From NCBI GenBank assembly GCA_029339505.1, contig JAQISU010000022.1:20509001-20573000 (forward strand): a stretch of DNA of 64,000 bases. The letters are read 5' to 3'. This document shows positions 45,704 through 55,262 of this stretch, one piece after another. Below the pieces are notes generated by a model that saw only the letters and a program-made list of their open reading frames with translations, was not told the origin of the DNA and searched no databases. Origin of the DNA: Unio delphinus (Eukaryota; Mollusca; Bivalvia; Unionida; Unionidae). The translations under genes were made by a program, and so were the position numbers. How positions within the stretch are numbered: position 1 is the first letter of the stretch; the number at the start of each line of letters is the position of its first letter.

Positions 45704-45852
45704 TTTATTACATAGTCGTTGATCTAAATCATTAATTGTGCTAGACCGGAACCAGCAATTAATCTCAATCGCTGTTTTGCTATTTCGTTGATTGCCCTAC
45801 CTACCTTAGGTGGCATTTGATTTGTAGATTGTAATTTTACTGGTTTTTCCCC
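45704..45852 (-). pseudogene. End of the small basic membrane-active-like gene, copy A (truncated)
   Basis: About 150 bp corresponding to the region just before the capsid gene in copy B (56650-56864), including PPKVGRAINEIAK-like residues. The element ends here at the junction with a LINE. Confidence 0.45.
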
Positions 45853-46700
45853 TTGCCAGTTCACTTACCTTGGTTCTACCATCACCAACAACGTATTGCT
45901 CGATGCTGAGCTCAACAAGCATATACGAAAGGCATCAACAACTCTCTCCAGGTTGTTGCAAAGAGTTTGGAACAACAGTATGCCGACCCTGAACACTAGG
46001 ATATCCATGTAATGTGACTTTGTAGCACTCTTCTGTATGCCAGTGAAACCTGACTCTGTACAGCTCACAAGAGAAAAGACTGATCGCCTTACACATGTGA
46101 TGTCTCTCACTCATACTTGGAATCACTTGGAGTGATCGAGTAACAAACAACGAGGTGCTTGAACGTGCTAAGATTCCCAACATGGTCACTCTCCTCTGCC
46201 AATGTTGCGTCTTCTGACTGGGCCATGTACGTCAGATGGGTGATGGAGAAATACACAAAGACCTTCTTTATTCAGAACTTCTTTATTCGGAACTTGCTTC
46301 TGGCAAAAGATCAATCGGATGGCCACATCTCCACATCTCCACTTCAAGAATGTCTGCTGCAAGCATGATATAAAAGCCTTTGACATCGAAGTCAACATCG
46401 GGGTGAGTAGTGTTTGCTCTAGACAGACCCAGGTGGCAACTATCTCTGATCACTGGTTTAAAAACTGGTGAGGACAAGCTACGCTTCCTAGCTGATGAAA
46501 AGCGATTTCTGAGAAAGAAGAAGCAGCTCCAACACAAACCAGACTCATCTTTCAAAATGCAGCAAGTACTGCCACAGCCGTGTCGGGCTACATAGCCACT
46601 GCAGATGCTGCACAGCCACTAGCCGGGACATCTGTCATGGGCGCATATCCATTGTCTGTCGAGTCTAAAGGATGCCAACAATGTTAGCAATATCTTTTAA
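45853..46700 (+). pseudogene. RTE/CR1-like LINE, C-terminal pol fragment, copy 2
   Basis: Starts at the TYLGSTITNN block and matches 5672-6610 without the MITE. The end of pol (DKLRFLADEKRFLRKKKQLQ) and a Cys/His-rich tail are readable across frames. It includes about 40 bp missing from copy 1 near 46610-46680. It directly abuts virus copy A. Confidence 0.8.
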
Positions 46701-46855
46701 GTGCACATTAGTGCACATTAATACATATTTATGCACACCATTTCACATTAGTAGACATTAATACACATTGTTACACATTAATACGCATTAGTACAAATCA
46801 GTATATATAAGTACACATCAATACACATTAATACACTGTAGTACACATTAATACA
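46690..46855. repeat. Degenerate decamer array, copy 2
   Basis: ACACATTAAT-like units as at 6610-6775. Confidence 0.75.
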
Positions 46856-47842
46856 GGGGGCCCCGAGTGACCGGGGGGGGGGGGGTCTAAAGCGATCTCC
46901 GTTATGGATAACTGCCAAAGCCCCTATGCGTCGTTTCGAATCACAGATTCAACTAATATGGGTATGTGAGAAAGCTTGCCAGTAGGTTCTCGTGGGTTGG
47001 TGGTTCTTTCTGGGGGTTTCCTGGGTTCTTACTCCACCATTAATACTGGCCGCCATGTTTAGCCTATCTTTTGCTGAAACATGGCGTAAAATCCTACAAC
47101 AACAACATTGATACACATTAGTTCACATTGGTTTTCATTAATACCCTGATCAAATTGCTTTTAAATCAGTATATTAAGCTTCCACTTGCTCTTGAATTAT
47201 TTGAATTTGAAAATCTTTGCATGTTGTATGCTATTTGCTTTTATCCTTCTTTATTCCATTAACATTAGTGATTAGAAGACAAAAATAAAATTTGATTGTG
47301 CCTTTTTTCATGCTTGGGTATTTGGTGAACTTTCCTTATCTGTTCATAATTGTGACTACAAATTCATGTTGATTCATATTATTTTTCATTACAAATCATT
47401 TTAATTCACATTCCTTTGGTAAAAAAGAATGCACAAACCATTTTCCTACATATTATATACCCAGTTTTTAAACACAGACTCCATTTCAAAGTTAGTGTCA
47501 AATAGCCAGATTAGGGAGTTAGACTAGATGCCACCTTATATATTATTTATCTAAATCTCTATGAGGTGTGGCCTTCCACTACAAGATATCGAGTTGTCCT
47601 TTTCCTACATGCCTTGGATTTCTGGATGGAAAATTGCCATATGGTAGTGAGGTCATTGGTGTCGGCTGTGGATATACATAGCATATTGATATTGGATAAA
47701 TCAATAGGACAGGAATGGATATTTTCCAAGCTCTCTAGGGTGGTGGATAGCCATCTACTGCCTTCTGAGTCTACTGCTAATAACAGTCCATCAGATACCC
47801 TAGAGGAGTAACTGGTTTAAACTAATGTTTCCCCATGTCCTG
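46856..47842. repeat. Duplicated segment downstream of LINE (partner 6776-7848)
   Basis: High similarity with small indels; lacks the 80-bp local duplication found in the partner. The match ends at CCCATGTCCTG. Confidence 0.7.
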
Positions 47843-48474
47843 CCTGATAGAGGTCCTTTCTGAATGCATCGCTGCCTATGAGATTGATACAGAACAGTCT
47901 GAGGTGGTTTCCATGCCTTGTCTCACCCATTTGTTATAAAATAGAGCAAGAATATACCTGATTTGTCAATCAAGACCTCTTACCCAATGACTGTAGCCCA
48001 ACATCAGGTTAAGGTGACTTCTACCCAGTTTGGAACAACTTTGTGGGACGAATTCATCATCAGATCTCTTATTGGTTCCTTAACTGGATACAGTTTAGGA
48101 GTTCTAGACAAGACATTGCTAGTAGACATTCTAGAGGTAGTCTATCTGCACTCAATATTGCAACCCCTGGTAACTGCTGATAATTGTAATGTTCATAACT
48201 ATTCTTGACTCCATTAACCTACCACCATGGATGCTGAAGCAGCTCAAGTGGACATTTCTTCTGTAACCTGGGCTCACCTCGAGGCAAACACTTTATGGAC
48301 GCTAGAATATTCAATGACAATTAGGATTAACTATTTCTGATTGAGTTGTTTTGATTGTTGATTATCGTATCTAATGGTCTAACTTAATTTATCTGACAGT
48401 GTCTCAAGTGAGAAGAGTCTCAAAGCAGCGGAGGATTATCATAGACTACACAGAAAATAATAATCGAAGTTCCA
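47843..48474. other. Unassigned single-copy sequence with weakly open frames
   Basis: Frames around 47850-47935 and 47963-48208 stay open (for example TQFGTTLWDEFIIRSLIG), but I recognise no family. It may be the remains of a host exon or a transposon end. Confidence 0.3.
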
Positions 48475-48959
48475 TGGGTCTGGAACCTACGGCACGCGTG
48501 CCAACCTTGGCACGCAGAGCGATGTTCAATGGCACGCGAAAGTCCCCTCCCCCCAAAGGTAATATGTGGGGAAAAGATTGTTTTCAATGCAAGTCAAAAC
48601 AACGTACGCCAGCATGATGGATGATGCTTGCTCATGATGGCGCTTTATCATTTTCTTAATATTTATTGCATTATCTAGGTCTCGCCACACATCCGCTTTC
48701 ACTGGCCAGTAGCAGGTTATATTAATGTGGAGCCGAAGCAGCTACACCAGTCACTATATACTGCCACTACTGACGGACGCGGCCAATGTGTTAAACGTTT
48801 ATAGCTTCATTGCTATTTGTTATGTTCTTGCAAGCAGCATTATTAAATGTTATCTTTCAGAATTAGCTAAACTGATGATTTTCTTATATTTACTATAATT
48901 TCAATGCACAAAACGTGATATTATCTAAACCATAATATCAGTAATACAGTGCCCTTAAA

Positions 48960-49279
48960 ATGGCCGAAATAGAGCAAAAAATCTTGATCAACGCCCAAAA
49001 AAAAATTTGGACAAAAGAATATGAATTTATACAACAAAAGGATCGTGCTGTTTGTGCTTTCTGTTGTGAAAGTGTTGTGTGTCGCACGTCCAGTGTACAA
49101 AGACACTATGAAAATAAACATCAATCCAAGTTAAGAACCTCTGAAGAGAAATGTTAAGCCTTTAAAAGGGTTATTTCTGTTTTCAAGAAACAAACTAGTT
49201 TTTTGAGTCAAGCAGATGGAATGATAAATAAAGCTACTGAATGTAGTTACAAAATTGTGTGACTTCTAAAGGCAAACCT
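48960..49279 (+). pseudogene. hAT transposase, N-terminal part with BED-type zinc finger
   Basis: Starts MAEIEQKILINAQKKIW. A zinc finger CAFCCESVVCRTSSVQRHYENKH fits the C..C...H....H pattern of BED fingers in FAM200/GTF2IRD2-type transposases. An in-frame stop follows at 49155, then further transposase-like codons run up to the virus insertion at 49279. The reading frame resumes at 62532. Confidence 0.8.
49274..49279. repeat. Target-site duplication of virus copy B, left
   Basis: AAACCT; its last five bases AACCT recur at 62532-62536 after the right TIR. Polintons usually make 6-bp duplications, so one base has probably changed. Confidence 0.75.
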
Positions 49280-49438
49280 AGCAGCAGAGGGGGCGAATCC
49301 TACAACTTTCTATAGGCATCTATTCGGAAAATTAAAGCTTCCTCGAAAAATGAATCCAAAAAGCGTCGATTCAGCAAACTAAGGCTTCCTCGAAGATGCC
49401 ATGGTCGTTGTCGCCGCCCCCTCTGCTGCTATGGGTTA
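49280..49438. repeat. Left terminal inverted repeat, copy B, self-complementary
   Basis: Matches the complement of 62349-62531. It is also a palindrome: the outer arm (AGCAGCAGAGGGGGCG...ACAAC...GGCATC, 49280-49320) pairs with the inner arm (GCATGCCATGG-like to GCCCCCTCTGCTGCT, about 49394-49429). The ATPase stop codon (TAA in GGTTAAC) is inside the TIR. Confidence 0.9.
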
Positions 49439-50098
49439 ACCAAATATTTTATCAAGTCCGACACGATATCTTGATCTCGGGTTGTGTAAATTTATCGTTA
49501 CAAATCCATGCGGGGTTGACCGAGCATGACTAAAGAAATGTTTAAAGAGATTATAATCCATATCACCGCTGCACCAAGTCTGGTGAATATTTCGTAGCGT
49601 ATGTGTATCAACTCCATTGAATACGGCAAGAATATTGCAGTTATCTCTGATTACCTTCGGAATTTGTGTGTATCGTTGAGTAACATATATCACATCAGTG
49701 TTTTTATGTCTGCCTCTGGAAAATATCCTAGCAGGATTTTTTTGATTGTCTAACATGATATCATCGTATACGACTAAATTGTTAATATCTCCATCAATAT
49801 CATCAATGTTCGGTGCTTCATCGATATCGGTTATAAACTCAATAATACCCTCGCCGGATTTTTCTACCGCGCTGTCGTTAAAATCTTTTAGCACATTGTA
49901 ACATCGCTGATCGTCTATACTAGGAGCTATCAAATACAACTTGTCCCATTTCATCCATCTCGTTATTAGATTAAGTAACAGTTGTGTCTTGCCGGATCCA
50001 GATGGTCCGATTATAATCATTCTAATTGAATTCGGCAACATCGCATGATGTTTGATAGGTTCCCGTCGATGGGTAGCTGAATAATCAATTACATTCAT
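49436..50098 (-). CDS. Packaging ATPase (FtsK/HerA, A32-like), copy B
   Basis: 220 codons, uninterrupted. Walker A GPSGSGKT is at residues 31-38 and Walker B VVYDD at 109-113. An RGRHKNTDVIYVTQRY segment at about 129-144 resembles the sensor region, and a C-terminal GDMDYNLFKHFFSHA block is followed by an RSRYRVG end. This is the DNA-translocating ATPase that fills the capsid in Polintons, adintoviruses and poxvirus-like viruses. It starts 17 bp from the divergent zinc-ribbon gene, so the two probably share a promoter region, and stops inside the left TIR. The length is typical of Polinton ATPases. Confidence 0.92.
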   Translation of the reverse strand: MNVIDYSATHRREPIKHHAMLPNSIRMIIIGPSGSGKTQLLLNLITRWMKWDKLYLIAPSIDDQRCYNVLKDFNDSAVEKSGEGIIEFITDIDEAPNIDDIDGDINNLVVYDDIMLDNQKNPARIFSRGRHKNTDVIYVTQRYTQIPKVIRDNCNILAVFNGVDTHTLRNIHQTWCSGDMDYNLFKHFFSHARSTPHGFVTINLHNPRSRYRVGLDKIFG

Positions 50099-50115
50099 GT
50101 TATTATATATAAATT

Positions 50116-50274
50116 ATGGATCTATATCGTGTGAAGTGTAAGGCGCGTACTGGTACAAACGACTTGACGACAATTACAACTAGCAATAACCGATCAGCAC
50201 TTTCTGGTAAATGCGTACAATGTAGTACAAAGAAATTTAGATTTGTTTCTCTCGATAAATCAAAGAAAGTTTAA
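50116..50274 (+). CDS. Small zinc-ribbon protein, DUF5679-like, copy B
   Basis: 52 codons starting MDLYRVKCKARTG with a second pair GKCVQCSTKKFRFV. The first Cys of the first pair is Arg here (Cys in copy A), so zinc binding would be impaired. The ending overlaps the start of the phospholipase frame by about 30 bp. Role unknown; similar ribbons occur in large DNA viruses. Confidence 0.6.
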   Translation: MDLYRVKCKARTGTNDLTTITTSNNRSALSGKCVQCSTKKFRFVSLDKSKKV

Positions 50275-50644
50275 AAAAAAGAAACGAGGAGGTGATATTG
50301 CAGCCAAGTTAACTAAACTTCCAGGGACACCGTGGGCAAAGTATCCAGGAGAAAAACACCTTCCAGGATATAGTTACTGTGGACCCGGAACCAGACTCGA
50401 TATCAGACTCGATGATCAAAATCAACCTCGACCAGGTGAATATCCGATAAACGCCATTGATAAAGCATGTCATGTTCATGATGTCGCTTATAAAAGCAGT
50501 AATCTGCAGCACAGACATCTCGCAAATGTAAAATTAATTCATGCGTTGAATTCTTTCACTGATAAATCTTTCAAAGAAAAATTGGCTTCATGGTTAGTAA
50601 AATCGGCTATGAAAGGTAAATTGATGTTAGGTGCCGGTAATTAA
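50243..50644 (+). CDS. Parvovirus-type phospholipase A2-like protein, copy B
   Basis: 133 codons as an open frame; the true start is uncertain because the upstream 30 bp overlap the zinc-ribbon gene. A basic N-terminus (KFKKKKRGG) precedes a glycine-rich calcium loop YCGPG at residues 45-49, an INAIDKAC helix, and the catalytic pair H79-D80 with Y83 (HDVAY). This is the motif arrangement of the PLA2 domain in parvovirus VP1, which breaks endosomal membranes during entry. The domain size (about 90 residues) matches too. It ends in GAGN seven bases before the integrase start. Intact here, broken in A, fragmentary in C. Confidence 0.85.
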   Translation: MFLSINQRKFKKKKRGGDIAAKLTKLPGTPWAKYPGEKHLPGYSYCGPGTRLDIRLDDQNQPRPGEYPINAIDKACHVHDVAYKSSNLQHRHLANVKLIHALNSFTDKSFKEKLASWLVKSAMKGKLMLGAGN

Positions 50645-50651
50645 TAACAAC

Positions 50652-51610
50652 ATGGAATCTATTTACTATTCTCCAAGCGGATACTGGCGGGGTAAAGCAG
50701 CAATTGGTAAACTCGCTAGCGCCGCGAAGGTAAAATATACCAAAGCGGCTAATTTGTTATCCAAACAAGCGATATGGCAAATTTATCTACCGCCGCCTAA
50801 ACAAATTAACTACTCGCATTTTGATGTGACCGTTCCCAATGAAGTTCATCAAGCTGATATATTATTATATATTTATATTATTTATTTTTGGTGGTTACAA
50901 ATACGCGCTAACCATAGTTGATGTTGCGAGTCGATACAAACAAGCAGAACCGTTAAAAACAAAATCATCAACTGAAGTGGCTTCTGCGTTTGAAAGGATT
51001 TATCGAAGAGGTCCTCTGCGCTGGCCAAATCTATTACAAGTTGATCCTGGTAAGGAATTTCAAGGTGCGGTTCTATCAACGTTGAAGATTCATAATACCG
51101 CGTTACGACGAGGACATACTGCACTACATCGCGATCAGCAATTGTTGAACGATTTAATCGGACGCTTGCTGAGAGGTTATTTGGATATCAATACGCGAAA
51201 GAATTTATTCAATATAAACGATCCCGTGAATGGGTCAAGAGATTACCAGCTGTGATTACTGCGCTGAATAACGAGATTACTCGAACAATGAACATGAAAC
51301 CTAACAACGCGATTAAAAAGAAGTATATACCCGTACAACCGCAAAAAGATTTTTCAAAAGAACCAATTCTCGGTAATGTCACTGTGAGGTATTTATTAGT
51401 ATATGAACCAGGAGACCTCGAAGGTGGCAAAAAAAGGGCTACTGATCCTATTTGGAGTGTCACCGCTATAAAATATCCGGTATAACACGATCAACGGGTA
51501 GACCAGCAATCTATAGATTGGATTCAACTGCTCCTCAGCGCGGATTTACTCGACAACAACTACAAGTGATACCCGAGGATACTCAATTACCACCACGTGG
51601 TCTTAACTAG
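50652..51610 (+). pseudogene. Retrovirus-like (rve) integrase, copy B
   Basis: Starts MESIYYSPSGYWRGK at the ATG at 50652. The first Asp is in TIVDVASRY and the second in LLQVDPGKEFQG. The catalytic Glu in IVERFNRTLAE lies in the neighbouring frame after a shift near 51136-51139, the same place as in copy A. A separate lesion near 50865-50895 replaces about 18 bp by a TA-rich 29-bp stretch and shifts the frame. The C-terminal part ends PPRGLN at 51608-51610. Such integrases insert Polinton genomes. Confidence 0.85.
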
Positions 51611-51842
51611 CACCTCTTCGTCTATTGCATTCAAGACAGGTCAGCATCACATTATTTCTAGTATGACCTACGCTGCTATCTTTTCTGTCTACGGTAAATT
51701 GTCGAGGATCCGACCAGCACCGGCGCATTATACAATTGCAACTCGCGCAGTGATTATTCTGTTGTTGCTTAAGCGTGATTATTAATTCAGCATCAATATC
51801 AAATTCTCTATTTTTTTTTATCCTGTTGTTTATAACCAGTTT
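51611..51842. other. Convergent intergenic region, copy B
   Basis: Short region between the 3' ends of integrase and helicase genes; counterpart of 26167-26480. Confidence 0.5.
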
Positions 51843-53389
51843 TTATCTGATTATATCCTTAGTGATGAAATCACCAGTGACAATATCATTGATTGTAGTG
51901 TCATTATCATCTCCTGACTCTGTCAGGACAACTCTTCGGAGTTGATTTATTCTTCGTACTCTGGACATTGTGAGATAAACTAAATTCGACCACTCGATGT
52001 GATTATCCACTATCCAAACAATTGTATTGGATATAGTCAATCCCTGTGAAGAATGTATTGTTGCTGCGTATCCTAGCGTCCATGGGGATTTATCAGCACG
52101 CAATGCATCTTCGACGACGCTGATATCAACAAGCACAATATCATTTAGCACTAAATTCTGCTTTTCACATTATCCTGGAATATCAACTTCAACATTCTGC
52201 TTTCGTGTATCCGAAGGCCTATAACATAAAGGTACTGGAAGTGTTGCAAATTTTTCTTTATGTGTTTCAAATAACTTCATCTGAAGTGTGTCTCTGACTA
52301 TCTTTCTACTTGCGATTATCAAATCGTTTGGTCTCCACGCTTCCAAGAAATCTTTCATGGTAGTTTCCGAAATTATTTCACGCGCTATCTCACATTGGAT
52401 TCTATCAGGTTGTAATCTGATTAGTTTTTTGAACTCGCGTAATTGTTCATCAAGTGCTCTATGATCGGTGTTAATTTCTTCATAATAGTCTTCGAAATTC
52501 TTTAGCCAATCATGTGGAGATAAACCGACAAATGGTGGTGGTTGGCTGTGATCGCCGCACATGACGACTTTTGTGTTCGCGTGCAATAACCACTCGAGAA
52601 ACTTTTGTAATACATCTAATGACACCGTGCATATCTCATCCCAAATTATGACATCAGGGATAAATTTCTCACCCATACGATCAGGAGTCCATTCGTCACC
52701 TTTCCATCGAAAGAAGCTATTATAAGTGTAATCGATGCTCCATTCTTGTTAACTGTTAATTCCCATTCCTTTATTTTTTGGCGTCTTAGATCAGTCAATT
52801 TGTTTCCCCGGGATGCATTTATGAAGTGTTCTAATATTCGTTCCTCTACACAATTCATTCTTGACGAAGTCGATGACGAAGTCAACAATGACAGTTTCCT
52901 GGTTTTTAGTTTTTCAATACTCGGTTTATCATTTAACAGATATATCCAATAAACAACTGCTGTTACAGGATAAGATCTTTCGTAGTACGGTCTGTCAATT
53001 CCAGTCAGAATTCCTCGCTTGGAGTCTTGACTCACAACGACGGTTCTTTTATCCTTCAAGATAGGTTCAAATTTATCCCTGATAATCCAATCTCCAGTGT
53101 CTGAACGAATAATGAATTTTATTCTAAAAAAATACTTTTTCCGTGTAAGATGTGAGATTATCTTGGCTGCGCGTTCGTCGTTCATGGCAGCATCAACACT
53201 ACCATGAATTTGAAATGTTGACAAACATTGAGATGCTCCATCGTGCTTGAATTCATTAAAACAATCGCTGATTTTACTTATCATGGTTCTATCACTTATT
53301 AGACTCTTTGGTTTATCGAAGACTCTAAAAAGATTAAATTTAGCATTTTTCCAAGGCGTAATTTTCGATAATCTCTCGAACTCCTTCAT
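51843..53389 (-). pseudogene. DNA polymerase B-SF1 helicase fusion gene, copy B (polymerase part deleted)
   Basis: Starts at 53389 (MKEFERLSKITPWKN), runs 247 codons of the N-terminal region, then at about 52735 jumps directly into the helicase. Helicase motif II is VIIWDEICTVS, followed by KVVMCGDHSQPPPFVG (motif III) at about 52570-52530, a DLIIASRK segment (motif IV-like) near 52320, and YAATIHSSQGLTI with NLVYLTMSRVRR (motifs V and VI) at about 52070-51960. The polymerase motifs A and C seen in copy A are missing, as is any Walker A. A frameshift also lies near 52170. The family is recognised from polymerase-helicase fusion proteins in virus-like sequences. Confidence 0.75.
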
Positions 53390-53432
53390 GTTATAATTAA
53401 AACAAGTATTTAACTAGAGAATTTATTATATA

Positions 53433-53762
53433 ATGAATCATTGTAAATGGCTTATGATTGGATCAGTAACCCCGTGTAACAAATCATGCAGAAAGGAGTT
53501 CTGTGGGTATCATATGCAACGTTTTCGTCGAGGAAGTCTCGGCCCGCTACCCTGTTTACGATGTGGGGTAGGGGTTAGAGGAATATTACAATTGTGTCTC
53601 GGTTGTGGTGGTAAGAGATACAGAGAGCTGAAGCGTTATTGTGATAAGAGAGTTAGAAACTCCATCAATGACTCTGACCTTGACAGTGACAAAATTATAA
53701 GAACTCCTCAAGATTACATTGAAAGATTTCCAAGTAGTGTTATCATTCAAGCAAATAATTAA
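53433..53762 (+). CDS. Cys-rich zinc-binding-like protein, copy B
   Basis: 109 codons, intact. Two Cys clusters: CNKSCRKEFCGYH (residues 18-30, followed by a basic RFRRG) and CLRCGVG...CLGCGGKRYREL. The C-terminus is charged. It starts 43 bp from the divergent polymerase-helicase start. Zinc binding is likely; the role is unknown. The same gene is truncated in copy A. Confidence 0.65.
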   Translation: MNHCKWLMIGSVTPCNKSCRKEFCGYHMQRFRRGSLGPLPCLRCGVGVRGILQLCLGCGGKRYRELKRYCDKRVRNSINDSDLDSDKIIRTPQDYIERFPSSVIIQANN

Positions 53763-53789
53763 TTAGACAAACAATAGTATAGTATATAA

Positions 53790-54290
53790 ATGAAACAATT
53801 CAGACCGCATCCCCTGATTGCAAACTATGAGGCATCCAGTAATGATATTGTCAGAAACCGTAGATTGAAGAACCCAGTTGGTGTTGTGTTTAATCAGGGT
53901 TATTCGAGGTTTTGCGCTGGAGGGAAAATGTATCATAATCATCGATTCTTATACGAGTGTTTCCATGGATTGATCGAAGATGGTTTTGTTATTGATCATA
54001 TAAATGGTATTAAGACTGATAATTCTTTATCGAATTTACAAGCTGTTACACAGAGTGAGAATTTAAAACGAGGAGGAACTGGTACTTATAAATCAATTGG
54101 GAAAAGACCCGTAAAATCATTTAATACAGTAACTAATGAAGAAATGATATTCAAATAAATAGGTGAGGCTAGTAGGTATTTCGGTATTTGTAGACCCTCA
54201 ATACGAAACGTTGCAGAGGGAATTTATCGATCAGCTTTTTCAAAAATAACTGGACAAAATTACAGTTTGTTTATGTCTAATCATGTTTTA
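53790..54290 (+). pseudogene. HNH endonuclease, NUMOD4/HNH/NUMOD1 type, copy B
   Basis: The open frame (53790-54158) starts MKQFRPHPLIANYEAS, has a VRNRRLKNPVG block, and the HNH core NHRFLYECFHGL...VIDHINGI...NSLSNLQAVTQSEN, complete in all parts. A single stop at 54156-54158 precedes an in-frame continuation with YFGICRPSIRNVAEG, a NUMOD1-like DNA-binding helix. Copy A has no stop at that place, so the stop is a lesion. This layout is that of phage and large-DNA-virus homing endonucleases. The gene lies just after the Cys-rich gene in both copies. Confidence 0.8.
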
Positions 54291-54656
54291 TATAATACCA
54301 ACGGAGATAACTCGTGTGGGTATATTTACGGCTTATGAAAAAGTTATAGATCTCAATGGGTTTTTCCGATTATTTCTCAGTGGAAATATAATATATTTAT
54401 AAGAAAACGAATAAACTATGTGGTGTTTTACAAATAATTGTATTGGGGAGGGGGGGTCTTTCTTTTAAGTATTTGGTTTTGTTTCATACACTAAGGTATA
54501 TGGATTCGTTCGTGGCTTTGTGATCGATCCATTGACGTCATCACCTGTTCGTTATTGATTTAGAACTGCTATGATATGAATTCCAAGAACTGCCATGATA
54601 TGGTCATTCAAAATTGACCTCAATTTTTGGGGTATTAGAAATATATATTATCATAT
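54291..54656. other. Intergenic region, copy B
   Basis: AT-rich; lacks the tandem arrays found at the matching place in copy A. Confidence 0.5.
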
Positions 54657-55044
54657 ATGAATTCTGAAAATATGAATAGGATTATAGCTGAAATTTTAAA
54701 ATTGAAAAATCGAGAGATTAAACTATCTGACAATTTGAACCCTGACCAAATTATGTCTGACTTTCAAGATATAGAATACGGTATTAACACTAACAAATAT
54801 ATGCTGCTAAAAAAGTATGCGCTGATTAAAAAAAATCCAAAATTCTATTCGGGACTCTCTTGTATTTTGTAGTGACGTAAGTGTGTTTGTTCCGTTATTT
54901 ACTATCGTGGAAGGAATACGAAAAGAATTGGGTCGGGATTATGAATTGAAAAAAGAGGTTAATTCGAAGATTAGAAATATAAGATTGTTAATTCAACAAA
55001 ATGAAAAACACAAGCTGGATACAACTAACGATTTGAAAGTATAG
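54657..55044 (+). pseudogene. Small conserved protein next to HNH gene, copy B
   Basis: Starts MNSENMNRIIAEILKLKNRE. One frameshift in an A-run at about 54828-54836; the downstream frame continues with VFVPLFTIVE and a helical, charged end. Matches copy A over the full length with different lesions, so the gene was probably functional in the ancestor. Family not recognised. Confidence 0.6.
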
Positions 55045-55262
55045 CGCGTTAGTTAAATGCATCACTGTTGTAAATACAATGGAAGGTATATAATTGATCA
55101 AATAACATGGAAATAAATTAACTGAAAAATGTTTTTTTTTTTGTTACTTGCCTATCTGAGTCGGGTTGAAACATAGAAATTATTTGATGATGACAAAATT
55201 ACTACATCGTACATGAAAATCTCTTTGAGATTCAAATTGGAAAATTGTTTACGATTTCAATA

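Larger units (their letters stand above)
23952..45852. mobile_element. Endogenous Polinton/adintovirus-like element, copy A
   Basis: A degraded copy of the virus family seen intact-ended at 49280-62531. From left to right: partial TIR, ATPase (minus), zinc ribbon, PLA2, integrase (plus), polymerase-helicase (minus), Cys-rich protein, HNH, small protein (plus), a non-coding 1.1 kb, then the structural genes all on the minus strand, opposite to copy B. A 7.7 kb LTR retrotransposon splits the fibre-like gene. The right end is missing: the sequence stops within the small gene before the capsid gene and continues as a LINE at 45853. Without the retrotransposon the copy is about 14.2 kb. Confidence 0.85.
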
